Assembly: GCA_036821485.1 (NCBI GenBank)
Contig: DAISJM010000010.1
Location: forward strand, 13,032-77,031
Direction: 5' to 3'
DNA from: DAISJM01 sp036821485
GTDB lineage: Bacteria; Verrucomicrobiota; Kiritimatiellia; CAIQIC01; JAGNIJ01
Length of the DNA stretch: 64,000 nucleotides
Shown: one piece after another, positions 16,966 through 26,326 of the stretch
Numbering within the stretch: the first letter of the stretch is position 1
Layout: every line of letters starts with the position of its first letter
The notes under the pieces: generated by a model
What the model was told of the DNA's origin: nothing
Seen by the model: only the letters and a program-made list of their open reading frames with translations
Database searches by the model: none
Made by a program: the position numbers and the translations under genes

Positions 16966-17838
16966 ATGCGCCGGTGGCTTCTACTGATCACCATGTTGTG
17001 GTGCTGCGCGCCCGCGGTGGACGCGGCGAAGTGGCGTATTGTCGACAACTGCAAGTTGATCGAGAACGAGTCGAACGACGGCGATAGCTTTCACGTCCGG
17101 TACAACAAGCGGCACTACATCTTCCGTCTCTACTTTGTAGATACGCCGGAGACGGATCTCGGATTGCCGGAGCGCGTGGCGGAGCAGGCGCAGTACTGGG
17201 GTATTGACGACAAGGCGACGGTCCGGCTGGGCCACAAGGCGGCTGAGTTCTCCAAGGAATTCCTGAAAGACGGATTCACCGTGATGACGAAGTTCGACGA
17301 TGCGCGCGGTCGCTCGGACCGTGGGCGTGAATATGCGATCATCAAGGTGGGCGACAAGTATCTCGCAGAGGAGCTGGTTCGCAACGGGCTGGCTCGCATT
17401 TTCGGCGTCAACGTGGACATTCCCGACGGGCCGACGGAACAGAACTTCATCTGGCGGCTGAAATCGGCGGAGCGCGAGGCGAAGAAGGAGCAGGCAGGCG
17501 GCTGGGCGCGCGAGCTGACGCCGATGCAGCGGTTTGTGCAGGCCAATGCTCCGGCGTTGCCGGCGGCTTCCGCGGCGTCACCGGCGGCGGGGCCTGCGGT
17601 GGTGTCCAAGACTCCGGACGCCACGACGGACAATATCAGGGAGCAGGACCTGGTGATCGATCGCACGATTCCGATGTATTCACTTCGCGAGCCGTTTGCG
17701 GCGGTGGGTTATCTGCAGGGCGGTGCAACGCTGCGCGTGCTCAAGGTGGAATCACCGACGATGGTTCGCGTCCGCTTCACCACACCCGCGGGGCAGGTGT
17801 ATGAGGCGCAGGCGCGCCGGGCGGATCTTGGATTGTGA
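16966..17838 (+). CDS. Secreted thermonuclease (SNase-like) with C-terminal SH3-like tail
   Basis: The 290-residue protein begins with a signal peptide (MRRWLLLITMLWCCAPAVDA) followed by a staphylococcal-nuclease-like domain at about residues 22-190. The DGDSFHVRY motif and the RLYFVDTPETD block contain the conserved Asp and Arg that bind Ca and substrate. A later block, AREVGLARIFG-like (ELVRNGLARIFGVN), and a WRLKSAEREAKKEQ-type segment complete the domain. After a Pro/Ala linker, the last 70 residues look like a small beta barrel (SH3-like). The start is the ATG directly before the signal peptide; the frame is open for over a kilobase upstream, but that is the antisense of uvrC. It probably degrades DNA/RNA in the periplasm or outside. 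Confidence 0.85.
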   Translation: MRRWLLLITMLWCCAPAVDAAKWRIVDNCKLIENESNDGDSFHVRYNKRHYIFRLYFVDTPETDLGLPERVAEQAQYWGIDDKATVRLGHKAAEFSKEFLKDGFTVMTKFDDARGRSDRGREYAIIKVGDKYLAEELVRNGLARIFGVNVDIPDGPTEQNFIWRLKSAEREAKKEQAGGWARELTPMQRFVQANAPALPAASAASPAAGPAVVSKTPDATTDNIREQDLVIDRTIPMYSLREPFAAVGYLQGGATLRVLKVESPTMVRVRFTTPAGQVYEAQARRADLGL

Positions 17839-17922
17839 GAAGCAAGAAGTGACCGGCGGGAAGAGGAAAGAGAGAATTCAGAACGCAGCATTCAGAACAC
17901 AGAAACCGGGAACCTTGACCGA

Positions 17923-19536
17923 TCAACCGCACGTCGTATTGACGGGCGGTTCTTTCTTTTTTCCCCGTTTCCGCAGTGCATCGAGTACATCGCCGATTTC
18001 GGGGCAGCGCAGGATGGATGCGGCGGCGAGGTAGACAAGGCCGCCGACGCCGATGCTGAGGAATACCGACGCGATCTGGGTCACCTTGGGCAGCAGGTGA
18101 AGAGCTTCGCCGGCGTGGAACAGCGAGCGGCGGGTGAAGTAGACGGCGATGGCCATGACAAATGCCGCGAGCAGCGAGCGCGCCGCGCTGGTGAACAGGC
18201 TTCGCCAGCCGGGCGAGCCGAGGCGGCGGGTGAGCAACCAGCCGAGCATCATGCCGTTGAATCCCTCCGACAGCACTGTGGCCAGCGCGAGTCCGGCGTG
18301 CTTCCAATAGGTCGGCCATGTGAGGATGAAGGTGATGTTGAGCGTGAGGTTGATGGCCACGCTGATGAGGCCGATGCGGACGGGAGTGCGCGTGTCCTGC
18401 GTGGCGTAGAACGCGGGCACGAAGACCTTGGCGAGGCAGAACACGAGCAGGCCGGGTGAGTAGAACCAGAGCGCGCGGGCGGTCAGCATCGTGGACTCGG
18501 CATTGAACCGGTGCCACTCAAACAACATTTGGATGATCGGGCGCGCGAGGGTGAGCAGGCCGATCGATGCGGGGGCCATGACGAAGAAGAGCGAGCGGAG
18601 TGAATGGTTGATGGTCTTCGTGATCTGCTCGTGATCGGCGCGTGCGGCGTGTCCGGAGAAGACGGGGAGGAGTACGGTGCTGAGCGCGGTGGCGAGGATG
18701 CCCTGGGGAAAATAGAGGAGTCGCTCGCTGTAGAACAGTGCGGCGGGCGCCCATTTGCCGACCCACACGGCGAGGAAGCTGTCGATCATCGCGTTCACCT
18801 GGTAGACGGCGAGGCCGAGGGCGGCGGGGCCCATGAGGGTGAACACGCGGAGGACGCGCGGATCGCGCAGGTCGAGTTGGAATCCAAGGCGGTAGCCGCT
18901 GCGCGCGAGGGCGGGGAACTGGACCGCAAGCTGGATGATGCCCGCGGTGAAGACGCCCCAGGCGACGCCGTAGATCTGCTGTTCCGGCGTGCTGCCGAGA
19001 CGCGGGCAGACGAGCAGCACGAAGAATATCCACGTGAGGTTGAGCAGGCTCGGCGTGGATGCGGGCAGTGCAAAACGGTGATAGGAGTTCAGGATCGCCA
19101 TCGACAGGGCCGCGAGGCAGATGAACATCATGTAGGGCAGCATGATGCGCATGAGCGGCAGGATCATGGCCGTGCGCTCGCCGAGGCCGGGCCGATGCAT
19201 GGCGAAGGTGATGGCCACAACGCCGAGCAGGACCACGGCCAGCAGGACGACGGCAATGAGCGAGATGACCTTGCGTGCAAGCACCCAGGCCTGCGCATCG
19301 CCTTCCCGCTGGCGCGACTCCATGAAGACGGGGATGAAGGCGGACGAAAGGGCGCCCTCGCCGAACAGTGCGCGGAAGAGGTTGGGAATCCGAAAGGCCA
19401 CGACGAAGGCCGACATGGCCAGCGAGGTGCCGAAGAACCCCGCGGTCAGGAAATCGCGCGCGAGTCCGAGGAGGCGGCTGATGGAGGTGAAGCCGCCGAT
19501 CATGAACGCGGAGCGGATGATCTTTCTATGTTCCAT
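17923..19536 (-). CDS. murJ: Lipid II flippase MurJ (MviN)
   Basis: MurJ flips lipid II across the inner membrane for peptidoglycan synthesis. The 537-residue protein has 14-odd hydrophobic helices and the family start RSAFMIGGFTSISRLLGLARD. The FRIPNLFRALFGEGALSSAFIPVF motif is diagnostic of MviN/MurJ. A later SERLLYFPQGILATALSTVLLP matches the conserved TM7-8 region. I chose the ATG at 19536; it overlaps the preceding glycosyltransferase gene by 11 bases. It is the last gene of a four-gene leftward envelope operon (lpxK, waaF, GT2, murJ). The C-terminal codons overlap a terminator of the facing thermonuclease gene. Confidence 0.95.
   Translation of the reverse strand: MEHRKIIRSAFMIGGFTSISRLLGLARDFLTAGFFGTSLAMSAFVVAFRIPNLFRALFGEGALSSAFIPVFMESRQREGDAQAWVLARKVISLIAVVLLAVVLLGVVAITFAMHRPGLGERTAMILPLMRIMLPYMMFICLAALSMAILNSYHRFALPASTPSLLNLTWIFFVLLVCPRLGSTPEQQIYGVAWGVFTAGIIQLAVQFPALARSGYRLGFQLDLRDPRVLRVFTLMGPAALGLAVYQVNAMIDSFLAVWVGKWAPAALFYSERLLYFPQGILATALSTVLLPVFSGHAARADHEQITKTINHSLRSLFFVMAPASIGLLTLARPIIQMLFEWHRFNAESTMLTARALWFYSPGLLVFCLAKVFVPAFYATQDTRTPVRIGLISVAINLTLNITFILTWPTYWKHAGLALATVLSEGFNGMMLGWLLTRRLGSPGWRSLFTSAARSLLAAFVMAIAVYFTRRSLFHAGEALHLLPKVTQIASVFLSIGVGGLVYLAAASILRCPEIGDVLDALRKRGKKKEPPVNTTCG
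17925..17962 (+). terminator. Intrinsic terminator of the thermonuclease gene, inside murJ 3' end
   Basis: The stem AACCGC (17925-17930) with GCGGTT (17946-17951), with an inner CGTC/GACG, is followed by CTTTCTTTTTT. It reads rightward after the thermonuclease stop and lies entirely within the last codons of the convergent murJ gene. Confidence 0.7.
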
Positions 19537-20317
19537 GGGCGTCTTTTTTCGTCGTCTCCGCGGCGCCTTGAGACTCCAACTCCCAAAGTTTCGCATACTT
19601 CATGAAGACGCCGTAGGCGCTGACCATGGCGATGATCAGGCCCTGCATGCCGTCCAGAAAGCCCAGCTTGAGGAAGTAGGCCTTGAGAAAACGAAACAGC
19701 GGGCGGAAAAGGATATCGACCATGCGGAAGCGATCGCCATGCAGGCGTTTCTCCTGGGCCGTGATGGTGGAGAAGCGGTTAACGGTTTCCAGGTGATCGC
19801 GGATATCGTCGTACGTGTAGTGGTGCAGGCTTGATTTCAGGGTCTTGACGGGACCATCGACGAGCACATGGTCGTGGGGTTCCTGGCCAGCGCTACGGCC
19901 GTGGTCCTTGCGGAACAGCCGGAGCTTGAGGTCGGGATACCACTCGCCATGGCGGATCCATTTGCCGAGGTAGAATACGGTTCGCGGGAATCGGTAGCCG
20001 AAATAGGAAGGTCTGCCGCCTTCGAGCTGTTCGAGGATTTCGTCGCGCAGTTCGGGTGAGACTTCCTCGTCGGCATCGAGGAACAACACCCAGGGATGCG
20101 TGGCCATCCCGCGGATGAGGTTCTTCTGGCCGATGTAGCCAAGCCATTCGTGCTGGTAGACGCGCTCGGTGAATTCACGACTGATATCCACGGTGCGGTC
20201 GGTGCTGAAGCTGTCCACCACGATGATCTCGTCGCACCAAGTGAGGCTTTGGAGGCAGCGGCGGATCTTCTGTTCCTCGTTGCCCGCGGTGACGCATGCT
20301 GAAATCTTCTCGCGCAT
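19526..20317 (-). CDS. Glycosyltransferase family 2, LPS-core type
   Basis: The 263-residue protein is a GT2 of the WaaE/KdtX type. Its N-terminus KISACVTAGNEEQKIRRCL is the classical opening of this group, followed by WCDEIIVVDSFSTDRTVDI. The DxD is in VLFLDADEEVSP, near residue 82, and the acceptor-site motif WIRHGEWYPDLKLRLFRK follows. The final third is more hydrophobic and helical. Members add sugars (often glucose) to lipopolysaccharide core at the cytoplasmic face. It begins four bases after the waaF-type gene and overlaps murJ at its end, so it is part of the envelope operon. Substrate is not determinable. Confidence 0.88.
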   Translation of the reverse strand: MREKISACVTAGNEEQKIRRCLQSLTWCDEIIVVDSFSTDRTVDISREFTERVYQHEWLGYIGQKNLIRGMATHPWVLFLDADEEVSPELRDEILEQLEGGRPSYFGYRFPRTVFYLGKWIRHGEWYPDLKLRLFRKDHGRSAGQEPHDHVLVDGPVKTLKSSLHHYTYDDIRDHLETVNRFSTITAQEKRLHGDRFRMVDILFRPLFRFLKAYFLKLGFLDGMQGLIIAMVSAYGVFMKYAKLWELESQGAAETTKKDAHGT

Positions 20318-20320
20318 GGC

Positions 20321-21373
20321 TCAGCCACCGCCTTCCGCCGCCGACAGGGATTCTGTCACGGCCTCGTAGGCCTGTTCCGGCGTGATCGCGGCGAGGCTTG
20401 CGCGCGCCTCGGCGGAATCGCGCGCGACATCGCGCGAGCGCTGTGTGCTGTGCTGCAGGATGCGGCATGCGCGGCCGAGCGGGCCGGTCTTGGAGGGGTC
20501 GGTGATGCCATAGAGCGCGACGACGGGCGTGCCGACGGCGGCGGCGAGATGCATGCCGCCGCTGTCGTTGGCGACAACCGCGTCGCAGACCTTCAGGAGG
20601 GCGATCCATTCGGGAAGGGAGGTCTTCCCGGCAAAGTTGACGGCCGAACGCCCGATGCCATCGGCTACGCGATCGCACAACGCAACTTCCTGCTGCCCGC
20701 CCATGACGACGATGCCGGCGTGGTGTCGCTGGGCCAGTTTGCGCCCGAGTTCGATGTAATGCTCCGCCGGCCACTCCTTGGACGGGCCGCGCGCGGCACC
20801 GGGGATTAGTCCAATGAGCGGATGGGCCACGCCGGCCAGCCGGGTGCGGGCGGTTTCGATGGCATCGGCGGAGAGGGTGAGCGAGGGGGCCTCGAGAGTG
20901 TCCGCAGACTCGGGGCAGAGGAGGTCCATATACTCCCATGCCTGATGTTCGTGGCCGGGCAGATTGCGCGGGCGGATCACGCGGGTCAGCATGGCATCAC
21001 GCCAGTGGCCGGGCATGCCCTCGCGGACGGGAATGCGCGCGAGCCACGGGATGGCGGCGGACCGGAAAGAGTGGGGCAGCACAAAGGCCCGGCTGAAAGC
21101 GCCCGTGCGGAGGGCTTGGGCGGCGTGCAGCGAGCCCTGCAAACCTGCACGAAGGATAAGAATCTGATTGGGCACATCGTGAAGTTTCCAGAGGCCCGCG
21201 AGGGGTGGTTTCACCAGCAGCGTGATGTGCGCGGTGGGGTGTAGGCGACGATAGGCCTGCAGCGCGGGCATGGCCATTACGCTGTCGCCAATCCAGTTCA
21301 CGCCGACGATCAGGATTTTCCCGTCGCCGCCGGCGGCCGCCTCACTTGAAGCAGATTCGCGAGATGAGTGCAT
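20321..21373 (-). CDS. waaF: ADP-heptose:LPS heptosyltransferase (WaaF-like)
   Basis: The 350-residue GT9 protein opens with KILIVGVNWIGDSVMAMPALQAYRR, the waaF/waaC signature, and includes HPLIGLIPGAARGPSKEWPAEHYIELG (nucleotide-sugar loop) and later VVANDSGGMHLAAAVGTPVVALYG, both typical. It transfers heptose to the LPS inner core. Type II (waaF) is more likely than type I by the opening segment, but this is not certain. The start at 21373 lies inside the lpxK reading frame: the gene overlaps the end of lpxK by 32 bases. An earlier in-frame start (21412) would deepen the overlap and is not favoured. Confidence 0.9.
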   Translation of the reverse strand: MHSSRESASSEAAAGGDGKILIVGVNWIGDSVMAMPALQAYRRLHPTAHITLLVKPPLAGLWKLHDVPNQILILRAGLQGSLHAAQALRTGAFSRAFVLPHSFRSAAIPWLARIPVREGMPGHWRDAMLTRVIRPRNLPGHEHQAWEYMDLLCPESADTLEAPSLTLSADAIETARTRLAGVAHPLIGLIPGAARGPSKEWPAEHYIELGRKLAQRHHAGIVVMGGQQEVALCDRVADGIGRSAVNFAGKTSLPEWIALLKVCDAVVANDSGGMHLAAAVGTPVVALYGITDPSKTGPLGRACRILQHSTQRSRDVARDSAEARASLAAITPEQAYEAVTESLSAAEGGG

Positions 21374-22505
21374 AAAAATCCTCGGCGCCGGTGAGCAGTT
21401 CGATCTCGACACGCATGAAGTAGATCGGCAGGTCGCGGCGTTCGATCATGGGAAAGCGTACGGCATCCTTTTCCGTGGTGATGATGGCCTTGGCGCCGCG
21501 GTTCAGGCCCCGGTTGATCGCGTCGATGATTTCCTGCTGCGTGTAGCGATGGTGGTCAGCATAGCGCTTGTGATAGAGCACCTTGGCGCCGAGTTGCAGG
21601 AGTCCTTCTTCGAAGCCCTTGGGCACGGCGATGCCGGAGACGGCGGCCACGTCGAGACCCTTGAGGAAATCCAGGCTCTTGCGCTCGCCGGTATAGACGT
21701 CCTGGATATAGCGGGGGCAGTGGCGGCACTCGGCGATTTCTGCCTCGGGATTGAGTTCCCGGAGTTGTTTCTTCAGGTCCTCGGCGCCGTCGCCGGAAGA
21801 TTTGGTGATGAAGATGAACGATGCGCGCTTGATGTTGCGGATGGGTTCGCGAAGGATGCCGCGCGGGAGTAGCGACCGGTTGCCGAACGGGTTGGTGCGG
21901 TCGACGAGCACGATGTCGACGCGATGCTTCATGCGCAGGTACTGGAACCCGTCGTCGAGAATCAGCATATCGCAGCCGAGCTTGGTGATGGCGTACTGGC
22001 CGGCCTTCACGCGGTTCTTATCCACCAGCACGGTGACGTGCGGCAGGTTGGACGCCAGCATGTACGGTTCATCACCGCTGACATCGGAATCGAGCAGCAG
22101 CCGTTTACCGTCGGACACGACGAGCGGGGGTTCCTGCCGGCCGCCGGAGCGGAGGCGGTGCATGATGCGCTCGAAGCGTGAGCGCTCGTGGCGTTTGTAG
22201 CCGCGGCTGAGGATGGCGACCTTGCGGCCCTGTTTTTGGAGCGCGCGGGCGAACGTTTCCACGATGGGGGTTTTGCCCGTGCCGCCGACGGTGAGGTTGC
22301 CGACGCTGACCACCTGGCAGCCCAGCGTGTGATGGCGGAAGATGCCGTGCAGATAGAGCCAGACGCGGATCTGGATGATGACAGTGTAGAGGCGGGACAG
22401 TTGCTTCAGCAGCCAGCGCAGGAAAGACGGAAAGCGGCCTTGCCGGCGGTCTTCCATGACCGTCAGCAGGTAGGTCTCCAGTCTCTCGAGTCTTTGCTGT
22501 AGCAC
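21342..22505 (-). CDS. lpxK: Tetraacyldisaccharide 4'-kinase LpxK
   Basis: LpxK phosphorylates the lipid A disaccharide at the 4' position. The 387-residue protein has the P-loop VSVGNLTVGGTGKTPIVE near residue 66, then the conserved ILSRGYKR, VGDEP-like SGDEPYMLA, ILDDGFQYLRMKHRVDIVLVD and a C-terminal IITTEKDAVRF. An amphipathic N-terminal helix precedes the P-loop. I chose the GTG at 22505 because GGAG lies eight bases upstream; the frame is open to 22565 but upstream codons have no signal. It is the first gene of the leftward envelope operon and is divergent from trmB. Confidence 0.92.
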   Translation of the reverse strand: MLQQRLERLETYLLTVMEDRRQGRFPSFLRWLLKQLSRLYTVIIQIRVWLYLHGIFRHHTLGCQVVSVGNLTVGGTGKTPIVETFARALQKQGRKVAILSRGYKRHERSRFERIMHRLRSGGRQEPPLVVSDGKRLLLDSDVSGDEPYMLASNLPHVTVLVDKNRVKAGQYAITKLGCDMLILDDGFQYLRMKHRVDIVLVDRTNPFGNRSLLPRGILREPIRNIKRASFIFITKSSGDGAEDLKKQLRELNPEAEIAECRHCPRYIQDVYTGERKSLDFLKGLDVAAVSGIAVPKGFEEGLLQLGAKVLYHKRYADHHRYTQQEIIDAINRGLNRGAKAIITTEKDAVRFPMIERRDLPIYFMRVEIELLTGAEDFYALISRICFK

Positions 22506-22645
22506 GTGCCGGACTCCGTTGGGTCGAACCGGTGGATGTTGCCATCCGGCCCATGAGGGCGTCAAGCCGCCCCGTCGAATGACACTTCTTGTTCATGTGT
22601 GCCTGCGCTTGATTCGCGGCACGGCTTCGGGTGATCATCCCCGCG

Positions 22646-23245
22646 ATGGAAGCAAAACCCGAGACCCTGCGTATTGTACCGGCTGACTGGCTGCATCCGC
22701 TGCCGCTGAAGGAGCTCTTTGGCAGTGATCCGGCCCGTCCGCTCGAGGTGGATGTCGGTTCCGGCAAGGGTCGGTTCCTGCTGGCCCGCGCGCTTGCCCA
22801 TCCGGAGGTGGATTTCCTGGGCGTTGACCGGATGCTGCGCCGCATCCGGAAGGTGGATCGGAAGGCGATTCGCGCGGGGTTGCTGAACATCCGGCTGCTG
22901 CGCGTCGAGGCGTACTACGCCACGGCCTATTTCATGCCGTCGGATGCGATCAGCACCTACTACATCTTCTTTCCGGATCCGTGGCCGAAGAAGCGGCATC
23001 ATCAGCACCGGCTCTTCAATCCGCTTTTCGTCGACGCGCTGCATCGCACCTTGCGGGTCGGCGGGCTGGTTCATTTCGCGACGGATCACCTTCCGTATTT
23101 CGACGGCGTGAAGGAGATCATGGACGCCGATGTGCGTTTCGAAAGCGTGGAGCCGTTTGTTCCGACAGAAGAGGAACGAACGGATTTTGAGTTGTACTAC
23201 GTGGAACGCACGCCGATCGGACGTGCGTCATGGCGCCGGCGGTGA
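22646..23245 (+). CDS. trmB: tRNA (guanine-46-N7)-methyltransferase
   Basis: TrmB adds a methyl group at N7 of G46 in the variable loop of tRNA, using S-adenosylmethionine. The 199-residue protein has SAM motif I in LEVDVGSGKGRFLLARA and the family signature YYIFFPDPWPKKRHHQHRL. The later block EVGGLVHFATDH-like (RTLRVGGLVHFATDHLPYF) and TDFE near the end are also typical. I chose the ATG; an in-frame GTG 15 bases upstream is possible and neither has a clear Shine-Dalgarno. The 3' end overlaps the convergent FHA gene by 18 bases. Confidence 0.93.
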   Translation: MEAKPETLRIVPADWLHPLPLKELFGSDPARPLEVDVGSGKGRFLLARALAHPEVDFLGVDRMLRRIRKVDRKAIRAGLLNIRLLRVEAYYATAYFMPSDAISTYYIFFPDPWPKKRHHQHRLFNPLFVDALHRTLRVGGLVHFATDHLPYFDGVKEIMDADVRFESVEPFVPTEEERTDFELYYVERTPIGRASWRRR

Positions 23246-24763
23246 GCCGGCGGCCGGCTTGCGGGTCCGCCACGGCGGGATGATGTCGCGGGCCTTTTCG
23301 TTGAGGCTGCGCGGCCGGACTTCCTCGTCCTGCAATTCATCGCGGTAGTACACCTGCACCACGTAGCCGAGGTAGCGGCACTTCTCCCCGTACTTCTGTT
23401 CTTCCTCGTCGCGGAACCCGCGCGGCACGATGTAGGCCGCGGTGACCGAGCGCGCCTCGGTGCGCGACCAACTGCCCTCGGTTCGAATGGCGTCGCGCGG
23501 CACGACCGCGCGCGACGGCGCGGCTTCCTTGGTTTCGGCGTTGTCGTCGAAGAAGGTGACCACGATGCGAACCGCGGAAGCGTCGAGCTCGCGTTCGTTC
23601 GACTTGGGCTTGATGGTGATGCGGAGGAGGCGCATTTCCTCAAACTGCTCGTTCTCCTGGAAGCGGTCAGGCTCGACGGAGGTGATGCGGATACGGCGCG
23701 GCATGCGTTGGGACGACGTGACCGGTTCGGCGGGCGTGGCGGGCCCGGCGACGGTGGTCTTGACCGCCTGCGCGTGGGCGAGGCGGACGCGTTCCGACGC
23801 GGCCTGTTCGTAGAGCGGTTTGCCGACGGAGCGGGTCATGACCTCGGCCCACTGGTCGCCGGCCTTGTCGATGAATCCGCGCTTCTCGAAGAGCCGCGCG
23901 CGCTCGATGTAGGACGGCAGAAAATCGGGGGCCATGATCTGGATGCGTTCCAGCATCTGGTCGGACTGGACGAGGTTGTGTCTTGCCTCTTCGGCGAGCG
24001 CCTCGTTGAGCATGGTTCGCGCTTTGTCCACCAAAGCGTCGGACGGCGTGCCCGCGGCTTTTCTGGCGAGCGGCAGTTCCACGCGTGCGGGAGGCACAGC
24101 GGTGACGGCGGGCGGCACGACGCGGGTCTGCGCGAGTTCCTGCACCTGCTCGCGGATATCCTGTACATCGGCGCGAAGCTGCTGGAGATCGCTATCGGTT
24201 CGGGGCGCCTGTTCGGTCGTGGATTTCGCCGCGGTCGCGTTGCGTTGTTCGGCATCCTTGAGTTGCTGCTCCGCCTGCGCAAGGGTGGCGCTTTCCGCCT
24301 TCGACACGGTTGTGCTCGATGCGGAGGCCGAGGGGGAGTCGGGGAGCACGTTGCGCTTCCACGTGAGGAGGTAGCCAAGAAAGAGAACTTCGAAAGCGAG
24401 AACGGCGACAACGGCCACGAGGGTCAGCGTGTCGAAAAGGCCAATGTGCTGGACGGATTTTTCCTGCGGGCGGAGGAACTCCTGGAACTGGACTTTGCTC
24501 AAACCGAGTTCGATGACATCCTCGTGTTTCAGCAGCACCTCGCGCACGATCGTGCCGTTGACGGACAGGCCGTTCATGGAGCCCAGGTCGCGCAGGTAAA
24601 TGCCGTCGGGCCGCTGCTCGATGGTCGCGTGCTGGCGGGATATCTCGTCGTCGGGGATGGGGACGGAACACGACGGATCGCGGCCGAGCACCACGGTGCC
24701 CTGCTTGATCGCCAGCCGCCGGCCTTTCAGGGGGCCGGCCAGGAATATGAGACGGTACATCAT
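23228..24763 (-). CDS. FHA-domain membrane protein with coiled-coil and repeat region
   Basis: The 511-residue protein has an N-terminal FHA domain (about residues 3-95: GRDPSCSVPIPDDEISRQH, RDLGSMNGLSVNG), which binds phosphothreonine peptides. One transmembrane helix (about 108-132, TLTLVAVVAVLAFEVLFLGYLL) follows, then an Ala/Gln-rich coiled-coil stretch, a helical repeat-like segment and a beta-rich C-terminal domain. The FHA lies on the cytoplasmic side if the single helix is oriented N-in. No kinase gene is next to it. The start is at one of two adjacent ATGs (24763 or 24760), after AAGG. Function beyond phosphopeptide binding is unknown. Confidence 0.85.
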   Translation of the reverse strand: MMYRLIFLAGPLKGRRLAIKQGTVVLGRDPSCSVPIPDDEISRQHATIEQRPDGIYLRDLGSMNGLSVNGTIVREVLLKHEDVIELGLSKVQFQEFLRPQEKSVQHIGLFDTLTLVAVVAVLAFEVLFLGYLLTWKRNVLPDSPSASASSTTVSKAESATLAQAEQQLKDAEQRNATAAKSTTEQAPRTDSDLQQLRADVQDIREQVQELAQTRVVPPAVTAVPPARVELPLARKAAGTPSDALVDKARTMLNEALAEEARHNLVQSDQMLERIQIMAPDFLPSYIERARLFEKRGFIDKAGDQWAEVMTRSVGKPLYEQAASERVRLAHAQAVKTTVAGPATPAEPVTSSQRMPRRIRITSVEPDRFQENEQFEEMRLLRITIKPKSNERELDASAVRIVVTFFDDNAETKEAAPSRAVVPRDAIRTEGSWSRTEARSVTAAYIVPRGFRDEEEQKYGEKCRYLGYVVQVYYRDELQDEEVRPRSLNEKARDIIPPWRTRKPAAGSPPAP

Positions 24764-24894
24764 CCTTGCGGTTCCGTGACGTGGAGTTTCATCCACCCCG
24801 CAACCCTCGGCAAGAAGAAACGGCGTCCATGGCGGGTTCTGTGGGCACCTTCATGCTTGACCGGGTGGGGGCGCTTTAGCAGGATGCGGTTCCC

Positions 24895-26265
24895 ATGAGC
24901 GAAAACAAATCCACGGTATCTCTGGAGTCGCTGGCGTCCCTTTGCAAGCGACGCGGCTTCATTTTCCAGGCTTCGGAAATCTACGGCGGCATCAACGGGT
25001 TCTGGGATTATGGCCCGCTGGGCTGCGAGCTGAAACGGAACATCAAGGAAGCCTGGTGGCGCGCGGTCGTGCAGATGCGCGACGACGTGGTGGGGCTTGA
25101 TACCGCGATCATCCAGCACCCGCGGACATGGGAAGCTTCCGGCCATGTGCAGGGATTCACCGATCCGATGGTGGATTGCCGCAAGTGCAAGGGCCGTTGG
25201 CGCGCGGACCAGTTGCCGGACACGAAATGCCCGCAGGGCGGCCCGCACGACTACACCGAAGCGCGGCTTTTCAACCTCATGTTCGAGACCAACGTCGGGC
25301 CCGTGAAGGATGCATCGACGCTGGCCTATCTCCGGCCGGAGACGGCGCAGGGGATTTTCGCGCAGTTTCCGAACGTGCTTGCGGTGGCGCGGCAGAAGGT
25401 GCCCTTCGGCATCGCGCAGATCGGCAAAGCGTTTCGGAACGAAATCAACCCGCGCAACTACACCTTCCGCTCGCGCGAGTTCGAGCAGATGGAATTGGAA
25501 TTCTTCATCAAGCCCGGCACGGACGCGGAGTGGCACGAGTACTGGGTGGCGGAACGCCTGAAGTGGTACCAGTCGATCGGTCTGCCCGAGGGGCACCTGC
25601 ACCGCTACGTGTATCCGAAGGAAGAACTTGCGCACTACGCGAGCGCATGCGTTGACGTGATGTACGACTTCCCGTTCGGCACGCAGGAACTCGAGGGTAT
25701 TGCCGCGCGCGGCAACTTCGATCTGAGCCGCCACCAGGAGTTCAGCGGCAAGTCGATGGAGTACTTCGACGAAGAATCGAAGCAGAAGTTTATTCCGCAC
25801 GTGGTCGAACCGTCAGCGGGTGTTGACCGCATTGCGCTCGCGGTGCTCTGCGAGGCGTATCGCGAGGAGTGGATCCCGAAGGAAGGCGATGCCGTGATTC
25901 CGGCCGAACCGGGCAAGCAGCCGCCCGCCGGTTACGAGTCGCGGATTGTCATGCGTTTTGCGCCGAAGGTCGCGCCGGTGAAAGTCGCCGTCTTCCCGCT
26001 GCTCAAGAACAAGCCGGAGTTGGTGGACAAGGCGCGCCAGGTATTTGAGATGTTGCGTGAACGCTGGCCTGTCTTTTTCGATGTGGCCGGCGCGATCGGC
26101 CGCCGCTATCGCCGGCAGGACGAGATCGGCACGCCGTTCGGCGTGACGATCGATTTTGACACGCTGACCGACGACACCGTTACCCTGCGCGACCGCGATT
26201 CGATGAAGCAGATCCGGCTGAAGATTGCGGAATTGCCGGCGAAGCTGGCCGAATCGCTGGGCTAG
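24895..26265 (+). CDS. glyS: Glycyl-tRNA synthetase (alpha2 type)
   Basis: The 456-residue protein is the dimeric, eukaryote/archaeon-like class II GlyRS, not the alpha2beta2 type. It opens SLESLASLCKRRGFIFQASEIYGGINGFWDYGP, the standard motif. A zinc-binding insert with the Cys pattern CRKC...TKCPQGG follows, and motif 2 is in GIAQIGKAFRNEINPRNYTFRSREFEQMELEFF. A C-terminal anticodon-binding domain begins near residue 360 (KVAVFPLLKNK), with the gamma-turn region DEIGTPFGVTIDFDTL. It charges tRNA-Gly in the cytoplasm. No RNA gene is adjacent. Confidence 0.96.
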   Translation: MSENKSTVSLESLASLCKRRGFIFQASEIYGGINGFWDYGPLGCELKRNIKEAWWRAVVQMRDDVVGLDTAIIQHPRTWEASGHVQGFTDPMVDCRKCKGRWRADQLPDTKCPQGGPHDYTEARLFNLMFETNVGPVKDASTLAYLRPETAQGIFAQFPNVLAVARQKVPFGIAQIGKAFRNEINPRNYTFRSREFEQMELEFFIKPGTDAEWHEYWVAERLKWYQSIGLPEGHLHRYVYPKEELAHYASACVDVMYDFPFGTQELEGIAARGNFDLSRHQEFSGKSMEYFDEESKQKFIPHVVEPSAGVDRIALAVLCEAYREEWIPKEGDAVIPAEPGKQPPAGYESRIVMRFAPKVAPVKVAVFPLLKNKPELVDKARQVFEMLRERWPVFFDVAGAIGRRYRRQDEIGTPFGVTIDFDTLTDDTVTLRDRDSMKQIRLKIAELPAKLAESLG

Positions 26266-26326
26266 CGGCGTTCCAGCCGCGCAAGAAGATGCTGCGCAGG
26301 CAACCTGAATCTGTTACACTACGCTC

